The position numbers and the translations under genes were made by a program. From Cellulomonas gilvus ATCC 13127 (GTDB taxonomy: Bacteria > Actinomycetota > Actinomycetes > Actinomycetales > Cellulomonadaceae), in contig NC_015671.1 in assembly GCF_000218545.1 (NCBI RefSeq), positions 1,612,001-1,676,000 of the forward strand: 64,000 nucleotides of DNA, written 5' to 3'. Below are positions 12,951-20,697 of this stretch, one piece after another. A model generated the notes under the pieces. It did not search any database, was not told the DNA's origin, and saw nothing but the letters and a program-made list of their open reading frames with translations. Within the stretch, counting starts at the first letter, position 1, and every line of letters begins with the position of its first letter.

Positions 12951-14282
12951 TCAGGCCGTCGGGAGCGCGGCGAACGCGGCCGCGAGCGGCGGTGTGACGA
13001 GCTCGACCTGCCAGGGCCGGGCCCCGCCGGCGGCGAGGAACTGTGCGACGGCGTCGGCGTCGAGCGGGCGCGGGGGCGTCCAGCACAGGCGACGCAGGAG
13101 ATCGGGCTGCAGCAGGTTCTCGACCGGCACGGTGTGCTCGGCGGACAGTGCCGTGACCACGTCGCGCGCGACCGCCAGGCGCGCGGCCGCGGCGGGGTCC
13201 TTGTCCGCCCAGGCGCGGGGCGGCGGGGGAGCGTCGCTCTTGGGGCCGCGCACGGACGGGAGCTCGGAGTCCGGCAGCGCGAGCGCGCGGTCGATCGCGG
13301 ACTGCCACAGCGGTGCGCGCCGGCGCGTGCCCTTGCCGGAGAACGCGGGCAGTGCGGTCAGCTGCGGCACGGCACGGGGCAGCGCCTGCGCGGCCGCCAC
13401 GATCGCCGCGTCGGGAAGCACGCGGCCCGGTGAGATGTCGCGCTGGCGCGCGTTGGTGTCACGCGTCGCCCACAGCTCACGCACCACCGCGAGCCGGCGC
13501 GCGTCACGGATCGCGTGCAGCCCGGACACCCGGCGCCACGGCTCGACGCGCGGCGGCGCCGGTGGCGCGGTGCGCACCGCCTCGAACTCCTGCGCGGCCC
13601 ACTGCGCCTTGCCGGCGACGGCGAGCCGCTCGGCGAGCACCTGCCGCACCTCGACCAGCACCTCGACGTCGAGCGCGGCGTACCGCAGCCACTCGGCGGG
13701 CAGCGGGCGCGTCGACCAGTCCACGGCCGAGTGCTCCTTGGCCAGCCCCAGCCCGAGCGTGTCGGCGACGACCGCGGCGAGCCCGACCCGCTCCATGCCG
13801 AGCAGACGGGCCGCGAGCTCGGTGTCGAACACGCGTGACGGGCGCAGGTTCTGCTCGACCAGGCCCGGGAGGTCCTGCGAGGCCGCGTGCAGCACCCACT
13901 CGACGCCGACGAGCGCCTCGGACAGCTCCGAGAGGTCCGGGAGCGCGATCGGGTCGATCAGCGCGGTGCCCGCGCCCTCGCGGCGGAGCTGGACCAGGTA
14001 GCTGCGCTGCCCGTAGCGGTAGCCGGACGCACGCTCGGCGTCGACCGCGACGGGTCCCGTGCCCGCGCCGAACGCCGCGACCACGCGCGCGTACGCCTCG
14101 GGCGTGTCGACGACCGGTGGCACGCCCTCGGCCGGTTCGGTCAGCGCGACGACCGCCGGTGGGGCCGGCTCGTCGGCCTCGGTGGTGCCCGGTGCGGTGG
14201 TGTCGACGGGCTCGGCGGTGGTCTCGGGGTGGCCGGCGGACACGCCCTGGCGGGCGCCCTGGTCCGGTGCGGCGGGTCGCAT
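12951..14282 (-). CDS. rnd: ribonuclease D (3'-5' exoribonuclease with HRDC domain)
   Basis: 443 aa. The DEDD exonuclease domain begins with the metal-binding VAVDAERASGYRYGQRSYLVQL (Asp-x-Glu) and contains HAASQDLPGLV, FDTELAARLLG and the late Tyr/Asp motif LRYAALDVEVL. A region around residues 240-325 (WRRVSGLHAIRDARRLAVVRELWATRD) matches the HRDC RNA-binding helices. It trims structured RNA 3' ends. The first 50 residues are acidic, proline-rich and probably disordered. ATG at 14280-14282 has TACCGT 7 nt upstream on its strand and looks leaderless. Confidence 0.92.
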   Translation of the reverse strand: MRPAAPDQGARQGVSAGHPETTAEPVDTTAPGTTEADEPAPPAVVALTEPAEGVPPVVDTPEAYARVVAAFGAGTGPVAVDAERASGYRYGQRSYLVQLRREGAGTALIDPIALPDLSELSEALVGVEWVLHAASQDLPGLVEQNLRPSRVFDTELAARLLGMERVGLAAVVADTLGLGLAKEHSAVDWSTRPLPAEWLRYAALDVEVLVEVRQVLAERLAVAGKAQWAAQEFEAVRTAPPAPPRVEPWRRVSGLHAIRDARRLAVVRELWATRDTNARQRDISPGRVLPDAAIVAAAQALPRAVPQLTALPAFSGKGTRRRAPLWQSAIDRALALPDSELPSVRGPKSDAPPPPRAWADKDPAAAARLAVARDVVTALSAEHTVPVENLLQPDLLRRLCWTPPRPLDADAVAQFLAAGGARPWQVELVTPPLAAAFAALPTA

Positions 14283-14289
14283 GGTGTCC

Positions 14290-14295
14290 ACGGTA
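14290..14295 (-). promoter_or_regulatory. -10 box TACCGT for leaderless rnd start
   Basis: Read on the minus strand, TACCGT is followed after 7 nt by the ATG of the RNase D gene. No Shine-Dalgarno sequence is present. This supports the chosen start. Confidence 0.45.
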
Positions 14296-14350
14296 GGCGA
14301 CGCGGGGGCCGCGTCCGCGCAGGCCGTGCGCGCGGGGCCGGGTGTGGCGC

Positions 14351-14863
14351 TCAGTCGAGCAGCCCGCCCCGGAAGGACATCGCGACGAGGTGCGCGCGGT
14401 CGCCCGTGCCGAACTTGCGCGAGATGCGGGCCAGGTGGCTCTTCACCGTGAGCGCGGACAGGCCCAGCTCCTCGCCGATCAGGCGGTTGCTGCGGCCCTG
14501 CGCGACCAGGCGCAGCACGCTGAGCTCGCGGCCCGTGAGCTCGGGCAGCGGCGGCGCGGGCGGGGGTGCCGCGGGCGCGCGCGTGAGCGACGGGACGGTC
14601 GAGCCCGCGACGGCACCGCGGACGCCGCCCGCGAGCAGGACGGCGAGCTCGGGACGCGCGGCGCGGCGGGTCAGCACCACGACGCGCTGCGCACCGCGCC
14701 GGCGCAGGCTCTGCACGAGCGGTGAGGCGTCGCCGTCGGCGATCTCCGTGACCACGACGCACATGTGCTGCGCCGCCGTCTGACGCTGCGGCTGACCGGG
14801 CGCGACCGCGGCCGAGGCGGGTCGCCTGACGGCAGGCGCACGACGGAGCGGCTCGATGGTCAC
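14351..14863 (-). CDS. LuxR-type HTH transcriptional regulator, degenerate receiver domain
   Basis: 170 aa. The C-terminal 65 residues are a LuxR/GerE helix-turn-helix (LTGRELSVLRLVAQGRSNRLIGEELGLSALTVKSHLARI, positions about 108-160). The N-terminal half has a Rossmann-like alternation (MCVVVTEIADGD, RVVVLTRRAARPE, LLAGGVRGAV) like a response-regulator receiver. However, it is shorter, and I see no convincing phospho-acceptor Asp with the usual acidic pair. It may therefore be an orphan regulator not controlled by a histidine kinase. Start GTG at 14861-14863 with GACGAGGAC upstream; ATG at the internal MCVVV is an alternative. Targets are unknown. Confidence 0.78.
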   Translation of the reverse strand: MTIEPLRRAPAVRRPASAAVAPGQPQRQTAAQHMCVVVTEIADGDASPLVQSLRRRGAQRVVVLTRRAARPELAVLLAGGVRGAVAGSTVPSLTRAPAAPPPAPPLPELTGRELSVLRLVAQGRSNRLIGEELGLSALTVKSHLARISRKFGTGDRAHLVAMSFRGGLLD

Positions 14864-14956
14864 GTCCTCGTCATCGGCAGCACCGTCCGGGGACTTGAGC
14901 GCTCGGCCGCAGCCCGTGAGCGCCGCATGCGGGCGCTCGTCGGGCGCAGCCGGACC

Positions 14957-15541
14957 TCAGACCCGCGGGCCGAGCGGGACGACGCCGTCGGGCAGCGGCG
15001 GCAGGCCCGCCGCGGTGCACAGCAGGGTCTCCCAGGCGCGCAGGTGGTCGCGCAGGTCAGGATCGGCGGCGGTCCAGGACGCCCGGATCTCGAGCTCGGT
15101 CTGCTCGGCCCGCACGTCGAGCGCACCGAAGCTCTGCGAGAGCACGCGCGTCACGGTGCCACCCGCCGCGTGGGCCTCGAGGCCGACACCCGCGAGCGCG
15201 TCGAGGAACCAGGTCCACGCGACCTCGGCCAGCATCGGGTCGGCGCCGACCTCCGCCTCGAGCGTGGCGCGCACCAGCGTGACGAGCCGGAACCGGCCGT
15301 CCCACGCCTCCTGGCCCGCCGGGTCGTACAGCACGACGAACCGCCCCGACGCGAGCTCGGTCGCCGCCACCGAACGGCGCGCGGTGCGCACCTCGGCCGT
15401 GATGGCCGCGGAGTAGGGCGCGATGCGTGCGGGTCCCGGTACCTCGTCGAGCAGGACCTCGGGACGCACCGTCACGGCGCGCAGCGAGCGGAGCGCCTGC
15501 ACGAAGTCGGCAGGCACGTCGTCGGGGCCGGCGGGGGTCAC
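14957..15541 (-). CDS. DUF3000 family protein
   Basis: 194 aa. It resembles the actinobacterial DUF3000 family: PADFVQALRSLRAVTVRPEVLLDEVPGPARIAPYSAA at the N-terminus and a C-terminal part ending in CTAAGLPPLPDGVVPLGPRV. No catalytic motif or membrane segment is visible. The function is unknown. It commonly sits next to the RNase D gene in actinobacteria, as it does here. GTG at 15539-15541 has TACGCT on its strand 8 nt upstream, consistent with a leaderless start. Confidence 0.82.
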   Translation of the reverse strand: MTPAGPDDVPADFVQALRSLRAVTVRPEVLLDEVPGPARIAPYSAAITAEVRTARRSVAATELASGRFVVLYDPAGQEAWDGRFRLVTLVRATLEAEVGADPMLAEVAWTWFLDALAGVGLEAHAAGGTVTRVLSQSFGALDVRAEQTELEIRASWTAADPDLRDHLRAWETLLCTAAGLPPLPDGVVPLGPRV

Positions 15542-15549
15542 GGTTGCAG

Positions 15550-15555
15550 AGCGTA
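15550..15555 (-). promoter_or_regulatory. -10 box TACGCT for leaderless DUF3000 start
   Basis: TACGCT on the minus strand lies 8 nt upstream of the GTG at 15541, and no ribosome binding site is visible. Confidence 0.45.
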
Positions 15556-15722
15556 CGGAAGCCCGGCGCGCACCCGGCCCCGGCGCGCCGAGGCGGTTGC
15601 GGCGGGTCGCGGGCGACCCGGACGGGCCTGTGGAGGACGCGCACGCGCGCCCGTGGCGCGCCGGTACGGTCCCGCACGGCGGGCGGCGGACGACCGTCGC
15701 CACCGCACGGAGGGGGGACGGC

Positions 15723-16304
15723 ATGGCGCGCTCGGGGTACGACGGACGGCAAGGGGCCTGGGTGCCGGGCGGAGCGCGCGCACCGGGGGCCGAACGGTCC
15801 GCGACGGCGAGCCCCGCAGGGGGAGGCTCGCCGTGGCAGGACGCCGCGCCGTCCGGGGTGCCGGCCGACCCCGCCACCGCACGGGCGTCCGGCGCACCGG
15901 TCGACGAGCTCGACGAGGAGCTCGACGAGCAGGCCGTGGCCGACGTCGTAGGCCGTTCGCCCGGTGCGGCGCGCGTGCGCGAGCAGGTCCTGGCCGCCCG
16001 TCGTCAGGCGCGCGAGGCCCGTGACCTGCACCGGGACGTCGAGGCGGTGCGGGGCACCGCGCGGTCGTCGGGCGGCGAGGTCACGGCCGAGGCCGACCCG
16101 GCCGGGCGCCTGACCCGGCTCACGTTCGCACCGCACGCGACGGCGCTGCGGCCGGACCGGCTGGCGGGCCTGGTGGAGCAGACCGTGCGCGCAGCAGCGC
16201 GCGACGCGGGTGACCGCGCGCTGCGCCTGGTGGACGAGCGCTCGGGTTCCGACGGCTTCTTCGCCCGGACCATGCGAGCCGAGCTCGAGCGCGGCCGGGC
16301 CTGA
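15723..16304 (+). CDS. YbaB/EbfC-like DNA-binding family protein
   Basis: 193 aa. The C-terminal part, about residues 95-190, matches the actinobacterial YbaB/EbfC-like domain: a helix rich in Arg/Glu (ARVREQVLAARRQAREARDLH) followed by GEVTAEADPAGRLTRLTFAPHA, the strand pattern of that fold. YbaB proteins bind DNA and influence nucleoid structure; many actinobacterial paralogues accompany secretion or signalling loci and have no proven role. The N-terminal 75 residues are Gly/Ala/Pro-rich and probably disordered, with an acidic DELDEELDEQ stretch. ATG at 15723 follows GGAGGGGGG. It stands alone between divergent DUF3000 and gnd. Confidence 0.65.
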   Translation: MARSGYDGRQGAWVPGGARAPGAERSATASPAGGGSPWQDAAPSGVPADPATARASGAPVDELDEELDEQAVADVVGRSPGAARVREQVLAARRQAREARDLHRDVEAVRGTARSSGGEVTAEADPAGRLTRLTFAPHATALRPDRLAGLVEQTVRAAARDAGDRALRLVDERSGSDGFFARTMRAELERGRA

Positions 16305-16478
16305 CCGTCGGGGACGACCGGACGTGACGGCAAGAGCGGTGACGGGCGGTCGACGTCGTCTTGCCCGCTGATCGACGGACGGGCACGCGCGGGGTGCGCA
16401 CTACGCTGAACCGGCACCCATATCCGGCCGTCGCGCCTGTGCGCGCCGTGCCGACGATCCGAAGGAGCACCACGCAGC

Positions 16479-17957
16479 ATGGTGGACGCAGCAGCACCCG
16501 GCGGTCAGGCCGGGAACGCGCAGATCGGGACCGCGCAGATCGGCGTCACGGGTCTGGCGGTCATGGGCCGCAACCTCGCGCGGAACTTCGCGCGCAACGG
16601 CTTCACGGTCGCGGTGCACAACCGGTCCTGGGCCAAGACCGCCTCGCTGGTCGAGGAGCACGGCGACGAGGGCACGTTCGTGCCGTCGGAGTCGATCGCG
16701 GACTTCGTGGCGTCGCTCGAGCGACCGCGCAAGGTCGTCGTGATGGTCAAGGCGGGTGCACCCACCGACGCGGTGATCGACGAGCTGGTGCCGTACCTCG
16801 AGGAGGGCGACATCGTCGTCGACGCCGGGAACGCGCACTTCCCGGACACGATCCGCCGCGAGGACGCGCTGCGCGCACGCGGCCTGCACTTCGTCGGCTC
16901 GGGTGTCTCGGGCGGTGAGGAGGGCGCGCTGCTCGGGCCGTCGATCATGCCCGGCGGCACGCGCGAGTCGTACGAGAGCCTGGGCCCGATCCTCGAGAAG
17001 ATCGCCGCGAAGGTCGACGGCGTGCCCTGCTGCACGTACGTGGGTCCCGACGGTGCGGGTCACTTCGTCAAGATGGTGCACAACGGCATCGAGTACGCGG
17101 ACATGCAGCTCATCGCCGAGGCCTACGACCTGCTGAAGCAGGGGCTGGGCGCCTCGGCGGCCGAGATCGGCCAGATCTTCGCGGAGTGGAACACGGGCGA
17201 CCTCGAGTCGTTCCTCATCGAGATCACCGCCGACGTGCTGCAGCACGTCGACGCGGACACGGGTGCCGCGTTCGTCGACATCGTGCTGGACCAGGCGGAG
17301 CAGAAGGGCACGGGTCGCTGGACCGTGCAGAACGGCCTGGACCTGGGCGTGCCGATCACGGGCATCGCCGAGGCCACGTTCGCGCGTGCGCTCTCGGGCG
17401 GCGTGCCGCAGCGGCAGGCCGCACGCGGCACGCTCGTCGCGGCGACCACGCCGTGGGACGTCACGGACCGTGACGCGTTCGTCGAGGACGTGCGGCTCGC
17501 GCTGTACGCGTCCAAGGTCGTCGCGTACTCGCAGGGCTTCGACCAGATCGCGGCGGCGTCCGAGCAGTTCGGCTGGGACATCGACCGGGGTGCGATGGCC
17601 CGGATCTGGCGGGGCGGCTGCATCATCCGCGCGCGCTTCCTCAACCGCATCACCGAGGCGTACGAGCGCGACGCGTCGCTGCCGCTGCTGCTGGCCGACG
17701 AGTACTTCACGCAGGCCGTGGGCAACGGCGTGCAGGCGTGGCGGCGGATCGTCGCGGGTGCCGCGCTGCACGGCGTGCCGACGCCCGCGTTCTCGTCCTC
17801 GCTCGCGTACTACGACGGCGTGCGCGCCGAGCGGCTGCCGGCCTCGCTGATCCAGGCGCAGCGCGACTTCTTCGGGGCGCACACCTACCGCCGGACGGAC
17901 CGCGACGGCACGTTCCACACGCAGTGGTCGGGCGACCGCACCGAGCAGGACGCGTGA
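16479..17957 (+). CDS. gnd: 6-phosphogluconate dehydrogenase, decarboxylating (NADP)
   Basis: 492 aa, full family length. The N-terminal Rossmann motif is GVTGLAVMGRNLARN, followed by the substrate-binding GSGVSGGEEGALLGPSIMPGG and the catalytic-region motif GPDGAGHFVKMVHNGIEY. The C-terminal part contains the GTGRWT signature of the decarboxylating enzyme. It makes ribulose-5-phosphate, CO2 and NADPH in the pentose phosphate pathway. ATG at 16479 follows GAAGGAG. The next gene, an ATP-grasp ligase, overlaps its stop by 4 bp, an unexpected partner for gnd. Confidence 0.96.
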   Translation: MVDAAAPGGQAGNAQIGTAQIGVTGLAVMGRNLARNFARNGFTVAVHNRSWAKTASLVEEHGDEGTFVPSESIADFVASLERPRKVVVMVKAGAPTDAVIDELVPYLEEGDIVVDAGNAHFPDTIRREDALRARGLHFVGSGVSGGEEGALLGPSIMPGGTRESYESLGPILEKIAAKVDGVPCCTYVGPDGAGHFVKMVHNGIEYADMQLIAEAYDLLKQGLGASAAEIGQIFAEWNTGDLESFLIEITADVLQHVDADTGAAFVDIVLDQAEQKGTGRWTVQNGLDLGVPITGIAEATFARALSGGVPQRQAARGTLVAATTPWDVTDRDAFVEDVRLALYASKVVAYSQGFDQIAAASEQFGWDIDRGAMARIWRGGCIIRARFLNRITEAYERDASLPLLLADEYFTQAVGNGVQAWRRIVAGAALHGVPTPAFSSSLAYYDGVRAERLPASLIQAQRDFFGAHTYRRTDRDGTFHTQWSGDRTEQDA

Positions 17958-19216
17958 CGCAGGCCGCGCGCGCCGGGGAGGACCGCACCGCGGAGCAGCC
18001 GCTCCAGCCGGTCATCCTCGGTGCGGACATCGGGGTGTACGCGCTGGCCCGCTCGTTCCACGAGCAGTACGGCGTGACGTCGATCGTGGTCGCGGGTGCC
18101 GCGCTCGGACCGGTGCAGCACTCGCGCATCGTCGAGCACGAGATCGTCGCGGACGGGCACGACCCGCGCCAGCTCGTCGACCGGCTGCTCGAGGTGGCGC
18201 GCCGCCTGCCGGACCGCCGGCTGCTGCTCATGGCGAACTCCGACTGGCTCGTGCGCGTCGTGGTCGAGCACCGGGACGAGCTCGAGGCGTCCTACGTCGT
18301 GCCGTTCCTGTCCGCCGAGCTGCTCGCGCGGATCAGCGACAAGGCGACGTTCGCGCAGATCTGCGCGGACCTCGACATCTCGGTCCCGCGCACGATCGTG
18401 CAGTCGTTCGGCGCCGACGAGCCCGACGTGGCCGTCGACCTGGAGTACCCCCTGATCGCCAAGGCCGCGAGCAGCGCGGACTACCAGGACGTCGAGTTCG
18501 AGGGCAAGAAGAAGGTCTTCGAGATCGCGTCGCCCGACGAGCTCGCGGCGCTGTGGGCGTCGCTGCGCGCTGCGGGGTACGCGGGGCGGTTCGTCGTGCA
18601 GGAGCTCGTGCCCGGTGACGACACGCAGATGCGGTCCGTGACGGCGTACGTGGACCAGCGCGGCGAGATGACGCTGGCGTGCTGCGCGCACGTGCTGCTC
18701 GAGGAGCACACGCCGTCGGGCCTGGGCAACCCGGCCGCGATGATCACGTACCGCGACGACGCCATGCTCGAGCAGGCGCGCCGCTTCCTGGTCAGCACGG
18801 GCTACGTGGGCTTCGCCAACTTCGACGTCAAGGTGGACCCGCGCACCGGCGCGTTCCGTTTCTTCGAGGTCAACCCGCGCATCGGCCGGAACAACTACTA
18901 CGTGTCCGCCGCGGGTGCCAACCCCACGCGGTTCGTCGTGGAGGACCGGGTCGAGGGCCGCGCGGTGCCGCCCGTGGTCGTCGACCGCGAGGTGCTGTAC
19001 TCGATCCTGCCGCACCGCCTGCTGCTCCGGTACGTCCGGGACCCGCAGCTCGCGGCGCGCGTGCGCGGGCTCATCGCGACCCGTGCGACCGCGCACCCGC
19101 TGCGCTACCGCCGTGACCTGTCGCCGCGCAGGAGGTTCTACGTGCTCGCGGCGGCCGTGAACCAGATCCGCAAGTTCCGGCGCTGGTACCCGGAGCCGAC
19201 CGACACGGGGTTCTGA
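17954..19216 (+). CDS. ATP-grasp ligase resembling D-aspartate ligase, probable peptidoglycan cross-bridge enzyme
   Basis: 420 aa. It begins PVILGADIGVYALARSFHEQYG and contains FEGKKKVFEI, VVQELVPGDDTQMRSVTAYVD and the ATP-grasp metal-binding GFANFDVKVDP...FFEVNPRIGR. These segments line up closely, from memory, with the Enterococcus faecium D-aspartate ligase that adds D-Asp to the side-chain amine of the stem-peptide lysine. Cellulomonas-type walls are A4-beta with L-Orn joined through D-Glu or D-Asp, so this is a good candidate for the bridge ligase. GTG at 17954 overlaps the gnd stop (GTGA). The C-terminal 70 residues are basic and could contact membrane or lipid II. The choice of D-Asp or D-Glu cannot be read from sequence. 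Confidence 0.8.
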   Translation: MTQAARAGEDRTAEQPLQPVILGADIGVYALARSFHEQYGVTSIVVAGAALGPVQHSRIVEHEIVADGHDPRQLVDRLLEVARRLPDRRLLLMANSDWLVRVVVEHRDELEASYVVPFLSAELLARISDKATFAQICADLDISVPRTIVQSFGADEPDVAVDLEYPLIAKAASSADYQDVEFEGKKKVFEIASPDELAALWASLRAAGYAGRFVVQELVPGDDTQMRSVTAYVDQRGEMTLACCAHVLLEEHTPSGLGNPAAMITYRDDAMLEQARRFLVSTGYVGFANFDVKVDPRTGAFRFFEVNPRIGRNNYYVSAAGANPTRFVVEDRVEGRAVPPVVVDREVLYSILPHRLLLRYVRDPQLAARVRGLIATRATAHPLRYRRDLSPRRRFYVLAAAVNQIRKFRRWYPEPTDTGF

Positions 19217-19243
19217 CCCGCGGCGTCCGCACCCGGACGACGA

Positions 19244-19287
19244 CGAAGGCCCGGCGACCCCGTGCACGACGAGGCGCCGGGCCTTCG
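19244..19287. terminator. bidirectional 13-bp terminator hairpin
   Basis: CGAAGGCCCGGCG (19244-19256) pairs perfectly with CGCCGGGCCTTCG (19275-19287) across 18 nt. It lies between two convergent genes, 28 bp after the ATP-grasp stop and 10 bp after the USP-like stop, so it can end both transcripts. Confidence 0.8.
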
Positions 19288-19296
19288 CGGTCAGGC

Positions 19297-19782
19297 TCAG
19301 CCGAGCTCGGACGTCCCCGAGTACAGGTGCAGCACGGGCACGTCGAGCACGTCGCGCGCACGCGAGGCCCAGTCCTGGTGGAACGTGTCCTCCCACGCGT
19401 GCGGGTACGTGACGATCGCGACCTCGCGCACGTCACCCGCCGCGACCGCGTCGCGCAGCGCCGGCAGGGGGTCGTCCGCGACGACCTCGCCCGTCGCGTC
19501 CCGGCCCACCGCCGCGAACTCGGCGAGCGTGGCCGCGAGCTGCTCGGCCGCGGTCGCCCGGGCCTGCGTGTCCGTCGGCTCCTTGCCGCGCAGGCGGTCG
19601 AGCGCCTCCTTGAGCTCACCGAGTCCCAGGTTGTCGACGATCGTCGGCAGGAGCGGCCGGTCGGTGTCGGCCGGGACGAGCACGCGGTACGTGAGCTCCT
19701 CGCCCTCGTGCAGCTCGAGCAGGTGCCGGACGTCGACGGGGGCGAGCGTGTCCTCGATGAGGACCAGGATCGTGGTGGTCAC
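19297..19782 (-). CDS. conserved small protein, weakly universal-stress-protein-like
   Basis: 161 aa, soluble. It begins TTTILVLIEDTLAPVDVRHLLELHEGEELTYRVLVPA, a beta-strand followed by a helix as in Rossmann/USP folds, and ends with VREVAIVTYPHAWEDTFHQDWASRARDVLDVPVLHLYSG. I see no ATP-binding G-x2-G-x9-GS/T motif of the ATP-binding USP class. The function is unknown; it is likely an actinobacterial conserved protein. GTG at 19780-19782 has TAGGCT 6 nt upstream on its strand, a leaderless pattern. It is followed upstream by the RibD-like gene on the same strand, separated by 29 bp. Confidence 0.6.
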   Translation of the reverse strand: MTTTILVLIEDTLAPVDVRHLLELHEGEELTYRVLVPADTDRPLLPTIVDNLGLGELKEALDRLRGKEPTDTQARATAAEQLAATLAEFAAVGRDATGEVVADDPLPALRDAVAAGDVREVAIVTYPHAWEDTFHQDWASRARDVLDVPVLHLYSGTSELG

Positions 19783-19788
19783 GCAGCG

Positions 19789-19794
19789 AGCCTA
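19789..19794 (-). promoter_or_regulatory. -10 box TAGGCT for the leaderless USP-like gene
   Basis: TAGGCT on the minus strand is 6 nt upstream of GTG at 19782, with no ribosome binding site. It lies in the 29-bp gap after the RibD-like gene, so the USP-like gene probably has its own transcript. Confidence 0.45.
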
Positions 19795-19811
19795 GCCGGG
19801 GTGACCTGGCC

Positions 19812-20642
19812 TCACGCGTCCAGGACGGCTGCGGCGCGCAGGTCCCACCGGCCCAGCAGCACGCCGTCGGCGTGCAGCAGGTGCACCAGGCGTGCGGTCC
19901 GTGGCGGGGTGAGCCACGGCGTGCCCGCGACGATGCGCGGAGCCGGTCCGCCGACGAGCGTCGGGCTCCAGGTCAGGCACAGCTCGTCGACCAGCGACGC
20001 CGTGACCAGGTCGCCCAGCAGCGCGGGCCCGCCCTCGGCGAGCACGCTCGGCAGGCCGCGGGCCTCGAGCGCGTCGAGCGTCGCGGCCAGGTCCACGGTC
20101 TCGTCGCCCGCGACGACCAGCCGGTCGGCCGGCAGACGGTCCTGGAGCGCGCGCAGCCGGGGGCACGAGCCCGCGGTCACCACGACGGCCGGGCGGTCGC
20201 CCTCCAGCAGCTCCTCGGGCACGTCGCCGGACCGTGTGACCACGGCGAGCTCGAGCGGAGCGGGCCTGCCGTGCGCGCGTCGCGTCTCCACGAGCGCGTC
20301 GGGCAGGTCGAGCTCCCGGTAGCGCTCCTGCCGCGCGGTCCCGGCGCCCACCAGCACCACGTCGGCGAGGGCGCGCAGCGACCGGAACACGCGCAGGTCC
20401 GCGGCGCCGTTGATCGACCCGGTGACGTGGTCCGGTCCCGTGGCGGCGCCGTCGAGCGTCGCGATCATGTTGGCGCGCACCACGCGCGCCGACCCCGCGC
20501 CCCGCAGCGGGGCCGCCCGCGGGCTGTACTCGTCGAGCAGCGCCACGAGCTGCGCCTCGTCGTCCCGCGGTGCGAGCCGCGCGGGGCGGCCCGGGACCTC
20601 GGGGTGGGGGAGCAGCACGTCGAGCACGGGGGCACGGGTCAT
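19812..20642 (-). CDS. RibD C-terminal domain / dihydrofolate-reductase-fold pyrimidine reductase
   Basis: 276 aa. The DHFR-like fold is shown by RVVRANMIATLDGAATGPDHVTGSINGAADLRVFRSLRALADVVLVGAGTARQERY and the distal VLAEGGPALLGDLVTASLVDELCLTWSPTLVGG, both typical of the RibD C-terminal reductase family. The riboflavin-pathway member reduces the ribosylamino side chain with NADPH, but stand-alone actinobacterial copies such as this one may reduce other substrates. There is no deaminase domain here and no other riboflavin gene nearby. ATG at 20640-20642 has TAGGTT 7 nt upstream, another leaderless start. Confidence 0.85.
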   Translation of the reverse strand: MTRAPVLDVLLPHPEVPGRPARLAPRDDEAQLVALLDEYSPRAAPLRGAGSARVVRANMIATLDGAATGPDHVTGSINGAADLRVFRSLRALADVVLVGAGTARQERYRELDLPDALVETRRAHGRPAPLELAVVTRSGDVPEELLEGDRPAVVVTAGSCPRLRALQDRLPADRLVVAGDETVDLAATLDALEARGLPSVLAEGGPALLGDLVTASLVDELCLTWSPTLVGGPAPRIVAGTPWLTPPRTARLVHLLHADGVLLGRWDLRAAAVLDA

Positions 20643-20649
20643 GCGTCGC

Positions 20650-20655
20650 AACCTA
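20650..20655 (-). promoter_or_regulatory. -10 box TAGGTT for leaderless RibD-like gene
   Basis: TAGGTT on the minus strand is 7 nt from the ATG at 20642. It separates this gene from the sulfur operon whose last gene stops at 20698. Confidence 0.45.
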
Positions 20656-20697
20656 GGGTGCGCCGCGTGCGCGCGCACGACGCACCGCGGCGACGGC

